Source: Marvania coccoides (Eukaryota; Chlorophyta; Trebouxiophyceae; Chlorellales; Chlorellaceae). From it: DNA of 64,000 nucleotides. The stretch lies in the NCBI GenBank assembly GCA_963854735.1, contig OY978098.1, positions 186,001-250,000 on the forward strand, written 5' to 3'. The translations under genes and the position numbers were made by a program. Below the pieces are notes generated by a model that ran no database searches, was not told where the DNA came from, and saw nothing but the letters and a program-made list of their open reading frames with translations. Shown piece by piece: positions 43,462 through 53,941 of the stretch (positions are counted from its first letter, which is position 1; each line of letters begins with the position of its first letter).

Positions 43462-43908
43462 ATGGCGGACGTTGGCCCATCTGAAGTCGTCGCCCCTCCC
43501 CCCCTCGAGTGGAACAGAAACCTGCGGTGCTGTGTGCCCTGCCGTCTCGTCAAAACGGTAGACCAATTTTACGAGCAGGGCTGCGAAAACTGCACATTCT
43601 TGCAAATGGATGGTGACAGGGAACGCATCGAGGACTGCACCACCACGGAATTCAAGGTAGGGCGTCGTTTTCTTTGCTTGGACAATTCTGCGTTTTTTCA
43701 CACGCAAACAACTGAATCGCTGCTCTCTTTCCATATTCTGCAGGGGGTGGTGGCTGTGATTGACCCTTCCTCCAGCTGGGCAGCCAAGTGGACCCACCAC
43801 AAGAAGCACGTCCCTGGGTGCTATGCCCTGTCGGTGCAGGCGGAGTTGCCGCCACACATTATGGAAATTCTGGAAAGCAAAGGCATCACGTTGCGACAAG
43901 ACGATTAA
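43462..43908 (+). CDS. SPT4: Transcription elongation factor SPT4
   Basis: Zinc-finger partner of SPT5 in the DSIF complex. Exons 43462-43656 and 43744-43908, joined in phase 0, give 119 residues, the family size. The four zinc cysteines are in RCCVPCRLVKTVDQFYEQGC and ENCTFLQMDGD. Then GVVAVIDPSSSWAAKWTHHK KHVPGCYALSV, the SPT5-contact strand region. The 87-nt intron is open in frame without a stop, so retention would add 29 residues between K and GVVAV. The family alignment favours splicing. Confidence 0.95.
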   Translation: MADVGPSEVVAPPPLEWNRNLRCCVPCRLVKTVDQFYEQGCENCTFLQMDGDRERIEDCTTTEFKVGRRFLCLDNSAFFHTQTTESLLSFHILQGVVAVIDPSSSWAAKWTHHKKHVPGCYALSVQAELPPHIMEILESKGITLRQDD

Positions 43909-44018
43909 CTAGTAGACTCGTATTATTCATTTCTGCTGGATTCCATTCTTCCTTCTCATTTTTGTTCTCTCTACACAGCCATTAAATCGATAACGCACGA
44001 AAAACAAACCAAAAAAGG

Positions 44019-44875
44019 TCAAACTGTTGCTGCTGGCGGCGGTAGGGGTAACCGCTTCGTGAGGATTTCGTAGCCGTGGTCGCCTGTAGGGTCCTCCGCT
44101 CCTGGGCTGTCGTCATGCAGCACGTATCCCAGCTTGGCATACAGCGAACCCGCCGCCGCATTGGCTTTAAACACAGTCAGCATGACTCTCGCCAGCCCAG
44201 CCCGCCGAGCGATCAGCTCACACACCTGCATGAGGAACCGCCCCAGCCCTTTCCCCTGCACGCATTCTTCCACTTGGATCTCGTACACGTACAGCACTGG
44301 CTCGCTTTCTTCCATCTCGTACCGCAAGTGCACAAACCCGGCTGCAGCGGGAGAGGGGAGAGAGGCCGAATCCTGCCCTGCTGGTGCTGCTGCGCCGCTT
44401 TTTGCGTTGCCGTTGCCTGCTGCAGGAGCTGCTTCTGCGGGTGGTTGGCTGAATGTGGCTACGATGAATCGAGCGTTGTCGTCTTCCAATTCTTTCTTCT
44501 TTTTTGAGTCAGACCAGCCCCACCCAGGGCAAGACTCGTACAGCGAGCCCACGTTGCGCTTGGTGAGGGCAAAGGCCCACTGCTGGAGCGCGGGTGGGAG
44601 CGCTGAGGCTGCCGAGTAGGCGATATCCAGGCGGAGGCCGTTGCGCTGAAACTTGCGGAAGGAGGGGAGAGGGGCCAGAAGGTCGGAGTCCTGGCGCAAG
44701 TTCTTGATCAGCGCCTGCGACAGGAGCGCGCGCTCGGCTGCAGCCTTTTTCGCGGCCTTCTTGGCCTTGGCCTTGTCGTCGGCAGTTTTGGCCTGTGGGG
44801 AGAAAAGGCTAAAACGTTGGTTGGCAAGTTAACACGTCGTGAATGCTGGTTGCTGATGCGGCAACTTCTTACCAT
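44019..44875 (-). CDS. NAA40: N-alpha-acetyltransferase 40 (NatD), histone H2A/H4 N-terminus
   Basis: Acetylates the N-terminal serine of H2A and H4. The coding part has an exon of just the ATG (44875-44873, followed at once by GTAAGA) and exon 44792-44019, phase 0, 258 residues. After a lysine/alanine-rich helix come FRKFQRNGLRLDIAYS, LQQWAFALTKRNVGSLYESC and a GNAT core: PVLYVYEIQVEECVQGKGLG RFLMQ (acetyl-CoA loop QGKGLG), ARVMLTVFKANAAAGSLYAK LGY and DHGYEILTKRL. A roughly 45-residue alanine/glycine-rich insert interrupts the core before GFVHLRYEMEESEP. Confidence 0.9.
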
Positions 44876-45336
44876 GTATAGCTGCTTCTAGAGAGGAAAG
44901 ATATATTTTGAAATGATTATTGAAATTTAAAAAAGTCAAAAAGGGCAGAGGCGTGGCTAGCAAAGCTTTTGCTGCTGAAACTAAACAAACAGTAAATTTA
45001 ATTTAAATTGCTTTTTACTGGACACACTCGGGCTTTGGGCGATCACTTTTCGAATATTTTTTAAATTTTCGGTTGGCTGTTCGAGGCTCGTTCGAGCTAT
45101 TTGTGGAAAAGATATTCGTAGCTCTGCATTGCGTGGTGGGTGGCATTAATGGGTCTAGCACTAACTCTGCTAGCTTAAGCTGCATCTTTGGCACAACAAC
45201 AGGCGGTGCCAGCTGGACTATTTCACTGATTAATTGAACGTGAAAAGGATTACATGCTACTAAGTTGAAGGCTTCAAAATGAGGGGGAAAGGCTGATTAA
45301 CGATGTGCACAGTCTGCAGCGTCGTGAACAACAACT
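44876..45336. other. Intergenic region
   Basis: 461 bp between two minus-strand genes. Likely holds the NAA40 leader and promoter. No further feature seen. Confidence 0.4.
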
Positions 45337-45822
45337 TCAAACCTCGATGAGATTGTCAATAACCGGCTGTACGGGGGGGTCTTCAACCACCTGGATCACC
45401 AGCGGATCACGCTCCTCGTCCGTTGCGGCGCGGTCCTCTCCTCCGAAAACACCCAGCCGCATAATGCTGTGAAACGACAGTGAGGTGTACCTGGCAGCAA
45501 AGTAAGCCCCGGAAACAACCCCCAACACTGCAGCATAGGGAGTTATGAGGGGAGCTGTCGCTGCGGTGGATTGCGCCCAGGAGAGCAGCGCTGCAGCGAC
45601 CTTGGGGCGCCCGCCAGCTACTGCTATGTGCGACATCCATGCCGCAGCCCAAGATCCAGCCACAGGACCCGCGGGGGAGAAGCCTACGCAACGCAGTGCA
45701 GCTAACACCGCTGTTTTTGCAGCCGCAGGGACCACAAGAATTGTCGTCGCCACGGTGATGATCTTGTCGCGTGGGTTGCCCCAGAACAGGCGCCGCAGCC
45801 CCCCGCTCTCTGCCTCGTTCAT
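45337..45822 (-). CDS. ISG12/IFI6-family small membrane protein
   Basis: Single exon of 161 residues from the ATG at 45822, with an A+T-rich leader upstream (the frame stays open to 45945). Residues about 25-110 are three hydrophobic helices rich in Ala and Gly. The central RCVGFSPAGPVAGSWAAAWM SHIAVAGG resembles the IFI6/IFI27 signature GFtxxGIaAgSxAAxmMSxxA, and LLSWAQSTAAT its following LQSxGAaG helix. The C-terminus is acidic. In animals this family is mitochondrial or ER membrane and stress induced. Here the assignment rests on the motif, so it is moderate. Confidence 0.6.
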   Translation of the reverse strand: MNEAESGGLRRLFWGNPRDKIITVATTILVVPAAAKTAVLAALRCVGFSPAGPVAGSWAAAWMSHIAVAGGRPKVAAALLSWAQSTAATAPLITPYAAVLGVVSGAYFAARYTSLSFHSIMRLGVFGGEDRAATDEERDPLVIQVVEDPPVQPVIDNLIEV

Positions 45823-46531
45823 TTGTTTTATGTTCTTAAACTTGGTTTCCTGCCGGATAATGAGTAAAAAGGGGCTGATTACACAGTTGTGATTTTCCCA
45901 AAATTTTGCCTTTGGACGCTGCATGCAACCACAACTGGCCTTCAAATAAATATATGCAGACCTCTGCAGCGTTTCTTATTGTCCACGTATTATTAATGTA
46001 TTATGATTTATTCATCCAAAGTGCAGTTGTGATTAAAAAAAAATCCCAGCGCTTTCTTTTTCCTTGGGTTCGCTGACTGCTTGCAGCCAAGCAACGTCAA
46101 ACCTTCGGGCGCATCCACATTTTGCTGGCTGGAAACGCGCAGAGCACTACAGCTGAAAGCTGTGCGGGTGGGGTGGGTGGGTGGGGTGGGTGGGGGGGGG
46201 GGGGCCGACTTCTGGCGGTGAGTTGAAAGGGCTTCGCATGAGGAGCGCTGCGGCTCCATGCTGCGCGCTGAGGGGGCCCATGGGCGTGGCTGCAGTGCTG
46301 CCGAGCGCAAAAAGCTGGATGTGCGACAAGTCGTCTTTTTGGATAGCGAGCCAAAAAGCAGCGAAAAAGCGCCGGAACATTTTTGCAAAAAATCAAAGAA
46401 CGGTAACGCATTATATTCTATACATCTCACGCAAATTCACTGTTTCGGATTGGAAGCGCAGCCTTCCCTGTCCTTTCTTATGTTTGAATGAGAAGATAAA
46501 AAATCATCAATCATCGGCGGCAGGGTGTGCA
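45823..46531. other. Divergent region, ISG12-like / TBCCD1
   Basis: About 710 bp. Contains the G-rich tract at 46161-46203. Overlapping open frames on both strands have no domains. Confidence 0.4.
46161..46203. repeat. G-rich tract with quadruplex potential
   Basis: About 43 bp of GGG/GGGG blocks separated by T, ending in a run of 12 G. Lies about 330 bp upstream of the TBCCD1 start. Confidence 0.7.
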
Positions 46532-49129
46532 ATGATGGTGGAGGCAGCGGCTATGGAGCTTCCATCGGGGCTCGCATCGTGTCGAACAGAGGTTTTGGAG
46601 TACGGCAACGTACCAATTTGCCCCTGGCTGACCCATCTCAACTCTCTCACCTCCCTGCAATCCCTCCTCCGGGACCTCATCCGCAAGGGAAACTACGACA
46701 AGGACCAGCATAGATGTGGGGCCAACACCTTTTACAATCTCCCATTTCCTCACCTTCATTTTTAAATTTCCTAAATGTTTTCGCCGCTACCCCGACCAAC
46801 TTTTTTTATGGCTCTTCCTCTTTTCCCTGCAGGGTTCGTCGCCGCTGAGACGGTCAACGAGGCCCTGGGCACCACTCCCCCGCAAGTCGCGGTGCTGTTC
46901 GACCTCCTGGCAGCTGTCATCGACGATCCCGGCGGCATTCAAACCGACGAGGAAAACGCCCCAGCAGCTGTCGACGCGCACCGCCTGGCGCTGTTCCTCT
47001 TTGCGCAGTACTACACCCGGGAGGCGGGGAGGGCAGAGACCGCCGACGTGTGGCCGCCTGACCACCCCAGCGCCTATCAAGCAGAGCCGTCTTCCCCGAT
47101 GCGACTGGCGGCAAAGCAGTGGGCTAAGGACCAGACACACCACCGCGGGCACCTCCCAGCGATGCGTCAGAAGATGCAGGAGCACCTGCTGCTGCAGGAG
47201 GCCGTGATTCTGGGTTTCAGTGGCTTTGTGGCCAGCCACATTGACGATTTGTTGGAGTTGGCGGCGGCGGGCGGGGGAGGGCTGGGCGGCGGTGCTGACG
47301 TGCACAGCGGAGGGGAGTTTTCGTTCGGCGCCAGCGAAGACATGTTTGAGATGGAGGCGCGGATGAACGTGCTGTCGCCTGTGGAGGTGGACCGCCTGGG
47401 ACTGTTGCTAGAGGTCAAACCTGCGGGCTTTTATTCCGGATTCTCTGCCGTCAGCGGCGGCGGCGAAGCAGCAGCTGGAGGAGGCGCAGAACGGGCGGCA
47501 GAGGATGACGCTGTGCTGTGCCCCATGGACGTGTGTGACCCTGCCGGCGCCCCGCTTTCTACGTCCACGCTTGCTACCTCTCCCTTTGAAGGCCAACACC
47601 AGCGAGGCGGCATCAGGCGATTCAGCAGCGGCGTGCCCGCGTCGTTGTGGAGCGAAGGCTCCGTCCCGTGCGCCACGCTTGCAGGGTGGCTGAGTGTTTC
47701 ACTGGGCGGAGAACCAGAACAGGGTCGCAGCGGGGGCAACGATAGAGACACGTCCATGGGCAGCAGCTCTCCGCCGCCCCGGCCATCTGCGTTCGACCAG
47801 CTGGCGCCGCCCCTGCTGAATCTGCTGACCCCTGTTGATGTTCACGACGTGCACCGCGCCACTGTGCTGCGCGGGGAGGCCGATATGGTGGAAAGCGGGG
47901 GGGGGATACGAATACTGGACTGTCATGACGCTGTGGTGTACTGCTTGGCGCCGCTGCGGTACGCCACGGTGTCGTGCTGCTCCGACTGTGTGATCTTACT
48001 GGGGGCGGTGGGGAAGGCGCTGAGGCTGGAGCGCTGCGAACGGGTGCAGGTGAGCATATTGCTTATTGTTTTCTCTAGGGTTGAACTTTTGATGTTGAGA
48101 TAGTTGAATATGTCGATATTTTGGTTGGCCGTTTATATTTACCTTTCCGGCGTAATCGACGTCAATTTCAATCTCCTCCGTTATCATCGCACCGACATTT
48201 GTTCTTGTCTCCCCGTTTTCTGTCATTTTAAACAGGTCATCGCCGCAGCCACGCGCGTCACGGTCAACACCTGCCACGACTGCATCCTCTACCTGTCAGT
48301 CAACCGCCCGCCGCTGCTGCTGGGTGACAACCGCTTCCTGCAGATGGCCCCCCACAACGCCGGGTACGAACGCCTGGAGGAGCACGCAGCGCGGGCAGGG
48401 GTGACGGTGCAGCCCAACATGTGGGCCAGCGCCACACCGCTGCTGCCAGATCCGCAAGGAGGGGCAGCCACCACCCCCAGCAGCATTGGCGGTATGCACA
48501 AAGCCAGCAGCAGCCACAGCAGCCCCTCTCCTGGAGTCTCCCCACAGGCGCAGCTGGGGCCCAGCGGAGACGTGTCTCCGTCTGTTCCAGCGAGGCTGGC
48601 GGTAGCTGGTGCAGCAGGAAGCAGCCCTTTGGCGGCAGCAGCGGCAGTGGATGGCGCCAGCGGCAGTGGAGGAACTTCTTCCTCTGCGGTCCGGCATCAA
48701 GCAGCCACGGTGCTGCCCCCGGAGAAGTTCATGCCCTTCATGGTGCCGTTCCGCGGCGGAGACGGCCCGTTTTGCGGCGGGCCGGCCGCGGCGCGGCAGG
48801 GGCAAGCCCCTCAGGGGGACGATGCTTTTGCCAACCTGCTAGGCAACAGCGGAGCAGGGCCAGAGGCGTTTGGACCCTCCCCCTTCCCCCTGCCTGCCGA
48901 GTACGCGGCTGCGTGGGAAGATAAAATGGCAGGGGTGTCTGCTGTGCGGGCTGAGTACCGAGCTGCGGGGCTGGACGAAGCGAAGAAGCGAGAGTTCATT
49001 GCCGCCATTCAGGGCCACTTCAAGGAATGGCTGCAGGCGGGAGGGGGCATGCGAGAGGTGTACGACCTTGCCAAGGCTGAGAAAGAAAGCGAGAGAATGT
49101 GGTCGACACCTGGCAGCGGCGGCGGTTAG
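46532..49129 (+). CDS. TBCCD1: TBCC-domain protein 1 (centriole/nuclear positioning)
   Basis: Exons 46532-46715, 46833-48049 and 48236-49129 give 764 residues. The first splice makes the conserved QHR|WFVAAETVNEAL. The TBCC beta-helix domain includes LDCHDAVVYCLAPLRYATVS CCSDCVILLGAVGKALRLE, RVTVNTCHDCILYLSVNRPP and LGDNRFLQMAPHNAGYE. The C-terminus REFIAAIQGHFKEWLQAGG matches the family. Low-complexity serine/alanine insertions enlarge the protein (human 557). In Chlamydomonas this protein (ASQ2) sets mother-daughter centriole linkage. Plants without centrioles also have it, so it does not prove flagella. Confidence 0.93.
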
Positions 49130-49180
49130 CTTTCTTCCTTCCTTTCTTTCTTTTTCTGTTATGTTTCGTCAAGATTTTAC

Positions 49181-49186
49181 AATAAA
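49181..49186 (+). terminator. Candidate AATAAA polyadenylation signal of TBCCD1
   Basis: AATAAA 52 bp after the stop codon in a T-rich 3' region. Suggestive only. Confidence 0.4.
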
Positions 49187-49435
49187 GGCTGCCTCGCGCG
49201 CTGATGCCCGCCGCGTTGCAGCAAGTGCGCAAGACGTAGATATAGGTAGACAAAGGACAGGCCGGCTGTTTTTTTCTTCGATGGTTGGCTTTTCTTCGTC
49301 GCATTTTTTTCTATTGCAAATCTTTCATTGAATTGTTTGTCTGATTATGATTCTTTTTCTTTCGGTTTCTGTCTTCTACATATCTATAACAAAAAAAGAA
49401 AACCAGGGAGAAAATTTGTTATTTCCTGTACTTGT

Positions 49436-49516
49436 AAATTCCCAGACCCGTCCTGCCGCCGCTCGATCTCCCAGGGGCACTCCCCCGAGGGCAGATCGGG
49501 CACCAGAGTTTCTGGT
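49436..49516 (+). repeat. Dispersed short repeat, copy A
   Basis: 81 bp that recurs, reverse complemented and with about 8 bp deleted, at 59214-59286. Shared blocks include CAGGGGCACTCCCCC, GGGCAGATCGG and the palindromic CACCAGAGTTTCTGGT. Confidence 0.85.
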
Positions 49517-49685
49517 CTGGCGTTAGAACTTGCTGCACTTGTTTTCAGGCAAGCGTTAAAAATGTCTAAACGAGTAAAGGTTGTTTGTAAACCATATAGA
49601 ATAAATGATGAATCAGTCATATGTCGTGTCAACGCACAAAATCACAAGCAGCAGCGTCAACGTAACAAATTAAAGTTTAAATAAA

Positions 49686-51480
49686 TCACTCTTGCAGCTG
49701 GTCAAATGGCGGCTGTTTGGCTCTGAGGGGCACGTAAATGGTAAGGAAACGAGCGCCCATGACCGCTGCGAGTCCCGCCCACACGATCATCAGCTGTGCG
49801 TCTGCTCCTGCGTGAGTGGCCACCACCCATCTCGACCCCACCGCCATGATGCCCAAAGCAGGCACAGCAGCAACGCACATGGCCTTTGCTGCGTAGGTGA
49901 AGCCGTTCACGCCGTACAGGATGCCTGTGGAAGAAGGAGAGGCGCACAGTGAATTGAAGACGCTCGTATGAAAACAAACCGTTTTTTCTGTTTCTCCTAC
50001 CGTCCATGGTGAATGCCAGCGCGTTCAAAGGCTGCGTTAGAATCACAGCAGGCAGCAGCGCGCTGAGTGCGTTCAGCACGCCAGGGTCTGAAGAGAACAG
50101 CCGGGGAAGCGGCAACAGAATTGTGCCGACCGCTAGACCCGTTGCCAGAGCCACCCCCAGGCCTAACGAAAGGCTGGTCACGCGGCGAGAGACGGCTGCG
50201 GCAACTTTGCGGCCCTTGGGACCGGGAGAGGCCAGCGCACGGGCTACTAGGGACTGCGCTGCAACCGCCAGGCTGTCGGCGAGAAGAGAAGACGCCAGCC
50301 ATAGCTGAAAAGCAATCTGGTGGGCTGCTGCGTAGGCTGGGGGGCAGCGGGCGCTGATGCCGGTGGCCATGGCGTACGTGGCGGTGATAGCCAGCCTGAA
50401 ACCGTGAGCATGAAATTTTGAAGTTCAGTGACGATGAAATAAGTACACACTTCATATAATATCAAATTTCTTACGTTCTTATCGTCAGAAGGCCTGTAGG
50501 TTTGATGTATGTCCATGCTTCGTTCAGCATCGACGCGCTCATGCCCTTCAAATCCAATTTCTTAGCCAGCATGCCCATTAGGCCAAGGCAAGCAACGAGC
50601 TGAGACACCGCCACTGCTGCGGCCGCCCCTCTCACACCCCAGCCCAGTCCGAAGATGAAGATGGGTTCCAGCGCGACGTTGATTGCGTTGGAGGCGATGG
50701 TGCCGAAGAGAGGGGTGCGGGAGTCGCCTAGGCCTCTGAAAGCGCCCTGAACAGCTATAAACAGCACTGCAAATGGAAAGAAAGAGAGAGAATTAAGTAT
50801 CAACAAGACAGCTGGAAGATTTTTCAATTCGTTTTTTTCTCGCCTGTGGCTGGTGCCCCTAAAGCTCGGACGCTCAAGTACGCTGCTGCTGCATCGTGGA
50901 TGGAAGACGAGGGACCCGCCCCCCAGGCCGACAGTCCCGACATTCCTAGAACCCCCAGCAGCGCTGCCTGCACCAGACCAACTCCTGCTGCCAGCGCCAG
51001 CGCGGAGCTCACAGACGCCCCTAACTCCTTAGATTTCAGGCCCGCGCCCTTGCCCAGTGCGGTAGCGGTGCCCGAGGTGATGACAGCGAGGAGCGGCATG
51101 TTGAAGAGCTTGGTGAAGGCGCCGAACACAGAGAGGGCCACTCCCACGCCCGCCAGCTCTTTAGCGCCGATGTTCCCCACCCAGGCGGTGCTTACTAGTG
51201 ACGCTAGAGGCTCTGCGCCTAATGTGGCGAGTGTGGGCAGCGCAATGTTGAAAATTTGGGCATCTAGAGACTCTTCCTGATCTCGGCGGGCAGCATCGTT
51301 GTCCTGAGTGGAGGCGCGGGGGGTGGCCGCATTGCGATGCTGCTGCCGCCTGGAAAACTGCAATAAATAGGGGTTGGATGGTCGGGCACCTGGGTGATGC
51401 CAGCAAACTGCTGGGTTTGAAATGGAGAGGAGAGTTCCAACTGAACCCAATTTTAGGTGGGCTCCGATTAACGGGGCCAT
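49686..51480 (-). CDS. Plastid-type MATE efflux transporter
   Basis: Exons 51480-50844, 50766-50475, 50395-50001 and 49924-49686 give 520 residues. The first 75 residues are transit-like, then a 12-helix MATE layout: FNIALPTLATLGAEPLASLV STAWVGNIGAKELAGVGVA, MPLLAVITSGTATALGKGA, RALGAPAT|VLFIAVQGAFRG LGDSRTPLF, SNAINVALEPIFIFGLGWGV RGAAAAVAVSQ and a second half ending KQPPFDQLQE. Similar in layout to the plant EDS5/MATE plastid branch. The cargo is unknown. The first intron is GC-AG (ACAG|GCGAGA at 50843) and no GT donor is available before the frame closes. Confidence 0.92.
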
Positions 51481-51791
51481 CGAAGGGCTCGTTTTAATAT
51501 CGATTTTTCATAATTTGGTGCATTTACTGCATTTTAAATGCAGCATTGTTTACAAATTTTAGACAAACAAAGGAGGAGCAGCGCGCCTAAAGTTCACCTC
51601 GCGGCTCTATGTCCGTCTTGAGTGCAATTTAAGAACATAAAAATGCAACAAAAAGGACAGGGAGGCGCCCACATCGAGAGATCACCGCCAGTGCTATTTT
51701 CGATCACTTCCAAATATAATCATACTGAATAATAACCTTGACAGCCACATACCGCACTTTTTGAGGCGTGAAACAGCACACAAATATCAAG
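51481..51791. promoter_or_regulatory. Divergent region, MATE / CSN2
   Basis: 311 bp between divergent start codons. A+T rich, no clear core motif. Confidence 0.4.
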
Positions 51792-53609
51792 ATGGTAGGG
51801 CGTGCCCAGTACAATATTGTCCTTGCCGTGCCAGCTCAAGCAGATCTCTTATAAAATTTTCCTGCAGTCGGACATGGAAGATTATGGATTCGAGTATTCG
51901 GACGAGGAGTACGCGGAGGAGGACGTGGACATCGAGAATCAGTACTACAACTCGAAAGGTTGGTTCCCTTTTAGCTCTTTTCACGGCCTTTGTCTAACCG
52001 ACAAAAGTATGCGCTCGTCCTGCAGGCCTCATCGAGAGCGAGGAGCTCACAGAGGCCCTCGCCGGCTTTGAGCAGGTCATGAAGATGGAGGAGGACAAGG
52101 GAGAGTGGTGCGTTATATAAAAAATCGTTGACTTTCTAGGGGCGGTGCCCTACAAAATTGGTATCTTGATTTTCTCTTTCGCCACGGCTATCGTATACAT
52201 ACAGTATACCCCTCAATCCCCTGTCTCACCCACCTCTTTCTTTCCACCCAATCCAACCCCACGCACATTCAGGGGCTTCAAGGCGCTCAAACAGATCGTC
52301 AAGCTGCACTACCGCCTAGGCAACCACCCCGCCATGCTGGAGGCCTACAAGGACCTGCTCACGTACGCGAATGGCACCGGCGTCACCCGCAACGCCGCGG
52401 AGAAGAAAGTCAACTCAATCCTCGACTTTGTGAGCCAGTCCACCGACCCGCAGCTGCTGCAAGACTTCTACGGACTCACGCTGTCCGCGCTGGCGGAAGC
52501 CAAGAACGAGCGGCTGTGGTTCAAGACCAACGTGAAGCTGGCCAACCTGCTGCTGTCGCTGAAGCGCACCCCCGAGGCCGCCAAAGTGCTGCACCAGCTG
52601 CACGCGTCGTGCCAAGACGAGCGCGGAGTGGACGACCAGCGCAAGGGCACGCAGCTGCTGGAGGTATACGCGCTGCAGATCCAGCTGCACACGGAGCAGC
52701 GCAACTCGCGGCAGCTGAAAGCTCTGTACAACAAGGCGCTTGCCATTGAGTCTGCCATCCCCCACCCCCGCATCATGGGCGTTATCCGCGAGTGCGGCGG
52801 CAAAATGCACACCTTGGAGCGCGCCTGGGAGGACGCAGCCACCGACTTCTTCGAGGCGTTCAAGTCTTATGACGAGGCCGGCTCCCCCGCCCGCACCCGC
52901 TGCTTGAAGTACCTGGTGTTGGCCTACATGCTCATGGAGAGCGAGGTGGACCCGTTCGACTCCCAGGAGGCGCGCCCCTACCGCAACGACCCTGAGGTTG
53001 CTGCCATGACCAGCCTGGTGGAGGCGTACCAAGCGGGCGACATTGCCGCTTTCGAGCGAGTGCTGCGGGTCAATAGGGGGGCCATCGCGGGGGACCCCTT
53101 TGTGGCGCCCTACCTGGACGATCTGAAGCGCAACGTGCGGACGCAGGTGGTGATTCGGGCGATAGGTAAGAAGCTGCATTGTTTTAATCCTTGCATTTTA
53201 TTTTTTACCGGGACGCTCGACCGTGACAGATCCAGGCCATATATTTACTTCTATTCATGCACAATTTGAGAACTGTCTTATTCTTGGCTTTATTCGCTAT
53301 TAAAACCGTATCTTCCTCTCTCGTTTATGTTGTTTTGCCCCCTTACCTCAACCCACTGCCGCAGGCCCGTACACCCGCCTGCGTCTAGACTTTGTAGCCA
53401 GGCAGCTGGGGGTGGGGGTGCCGGAGGTGGAGCAGCTGCTGATCGGGCTCATTCTGGACGGCAAAGTGCATGGAAAGATCGACCAGATCGGCCAAGTGCT
53501 GGAGCTGGACACCCCAACGGAGCAGGCAGAGAAGTACGCAGCGATGAAAAAGTGGGCGGAGCAGGTGGGCCACCTGCACTCGGCTGTGGTGGGGCGGTTG
53601 GCTGTGTGA
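51792..53609 (+). CDS. CSN2: COP9 signalosome subunit 2
   Basis: PCI subunit of the deneddylase that controls cullin-RING ligases. Exons 51792-51794, 51868-51958, 52026-52107, 52273-53165 and 53365-53609 give 437 residues (human 443). The first coding exon is only ATG, followed by GTAGGG. Splicing gives MSDMEDYGFEYSDEEY, matching the family's MSDMED start, which supports this over the internal ATG at 51874. Then VDIENQYYNSKG, EWGFKALKQIVKLHYR, RLWFKTNVKLANLL, the very conserved ESAIPHPRIMGVIRECGGKM, DFFEAFKSYDEAGSPARTRC LKYLVLAYMLM and the PCI/winged helix end. Works with the F-box protein's presumed SCF partners only in a general sense. Confidence 0.95.
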
Positions 53610-53941
53610 AGAGGAGGTGGAAGAGCGCGAGTTTTGTTTTTGGTTTAGGATAAATTTTAAAAGCGAAATGGAGGTTTTCTTGCTTCTCCTTCTGTCTTCC
53701 TGCTGCAAATAATTGATTGAATGAATGAATGACTGTACGATTTCTGACTGATGCGGGCTCTTCACTCTGTATAGTACTAAGAGCTAGGCGCGATCTTAAA
53801 GTACAAGTAGCAGAAAAAGAAAGACAAAGAAGCAGGAAGGAAATTTGGGAACGGGCAATTTTTTTTCTTAAAATTTGTCCAACCCCCCAAAACCAACAAA
53901 AAGAAGAAAAATAATACTCTCCTACTACAACCACGGCAGCA
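53610..53941. other. Convergent intergenic region
   Basis: 332 bp between the CSN2 and NDUFA9 3' ends. Contains an A-rich and a T-rich tract. No gene seen. Confidence 0.4.

Larger units (their letters stand above)
49130..49685. other. Convergent intergenic region with a dispersed repeat
   Basis: 556 bp between TBCCD1 and the MATE gene 3' ends. Apart from the repeat at 49436-49516, no feature is evident. Confidence 0.4.

Noticed and set aside
44076..44507. Plus-strand frames antisense to NAA40
   Set aside because: NAA40 motifs are unambiguous on the minus strand. The antisense has none.
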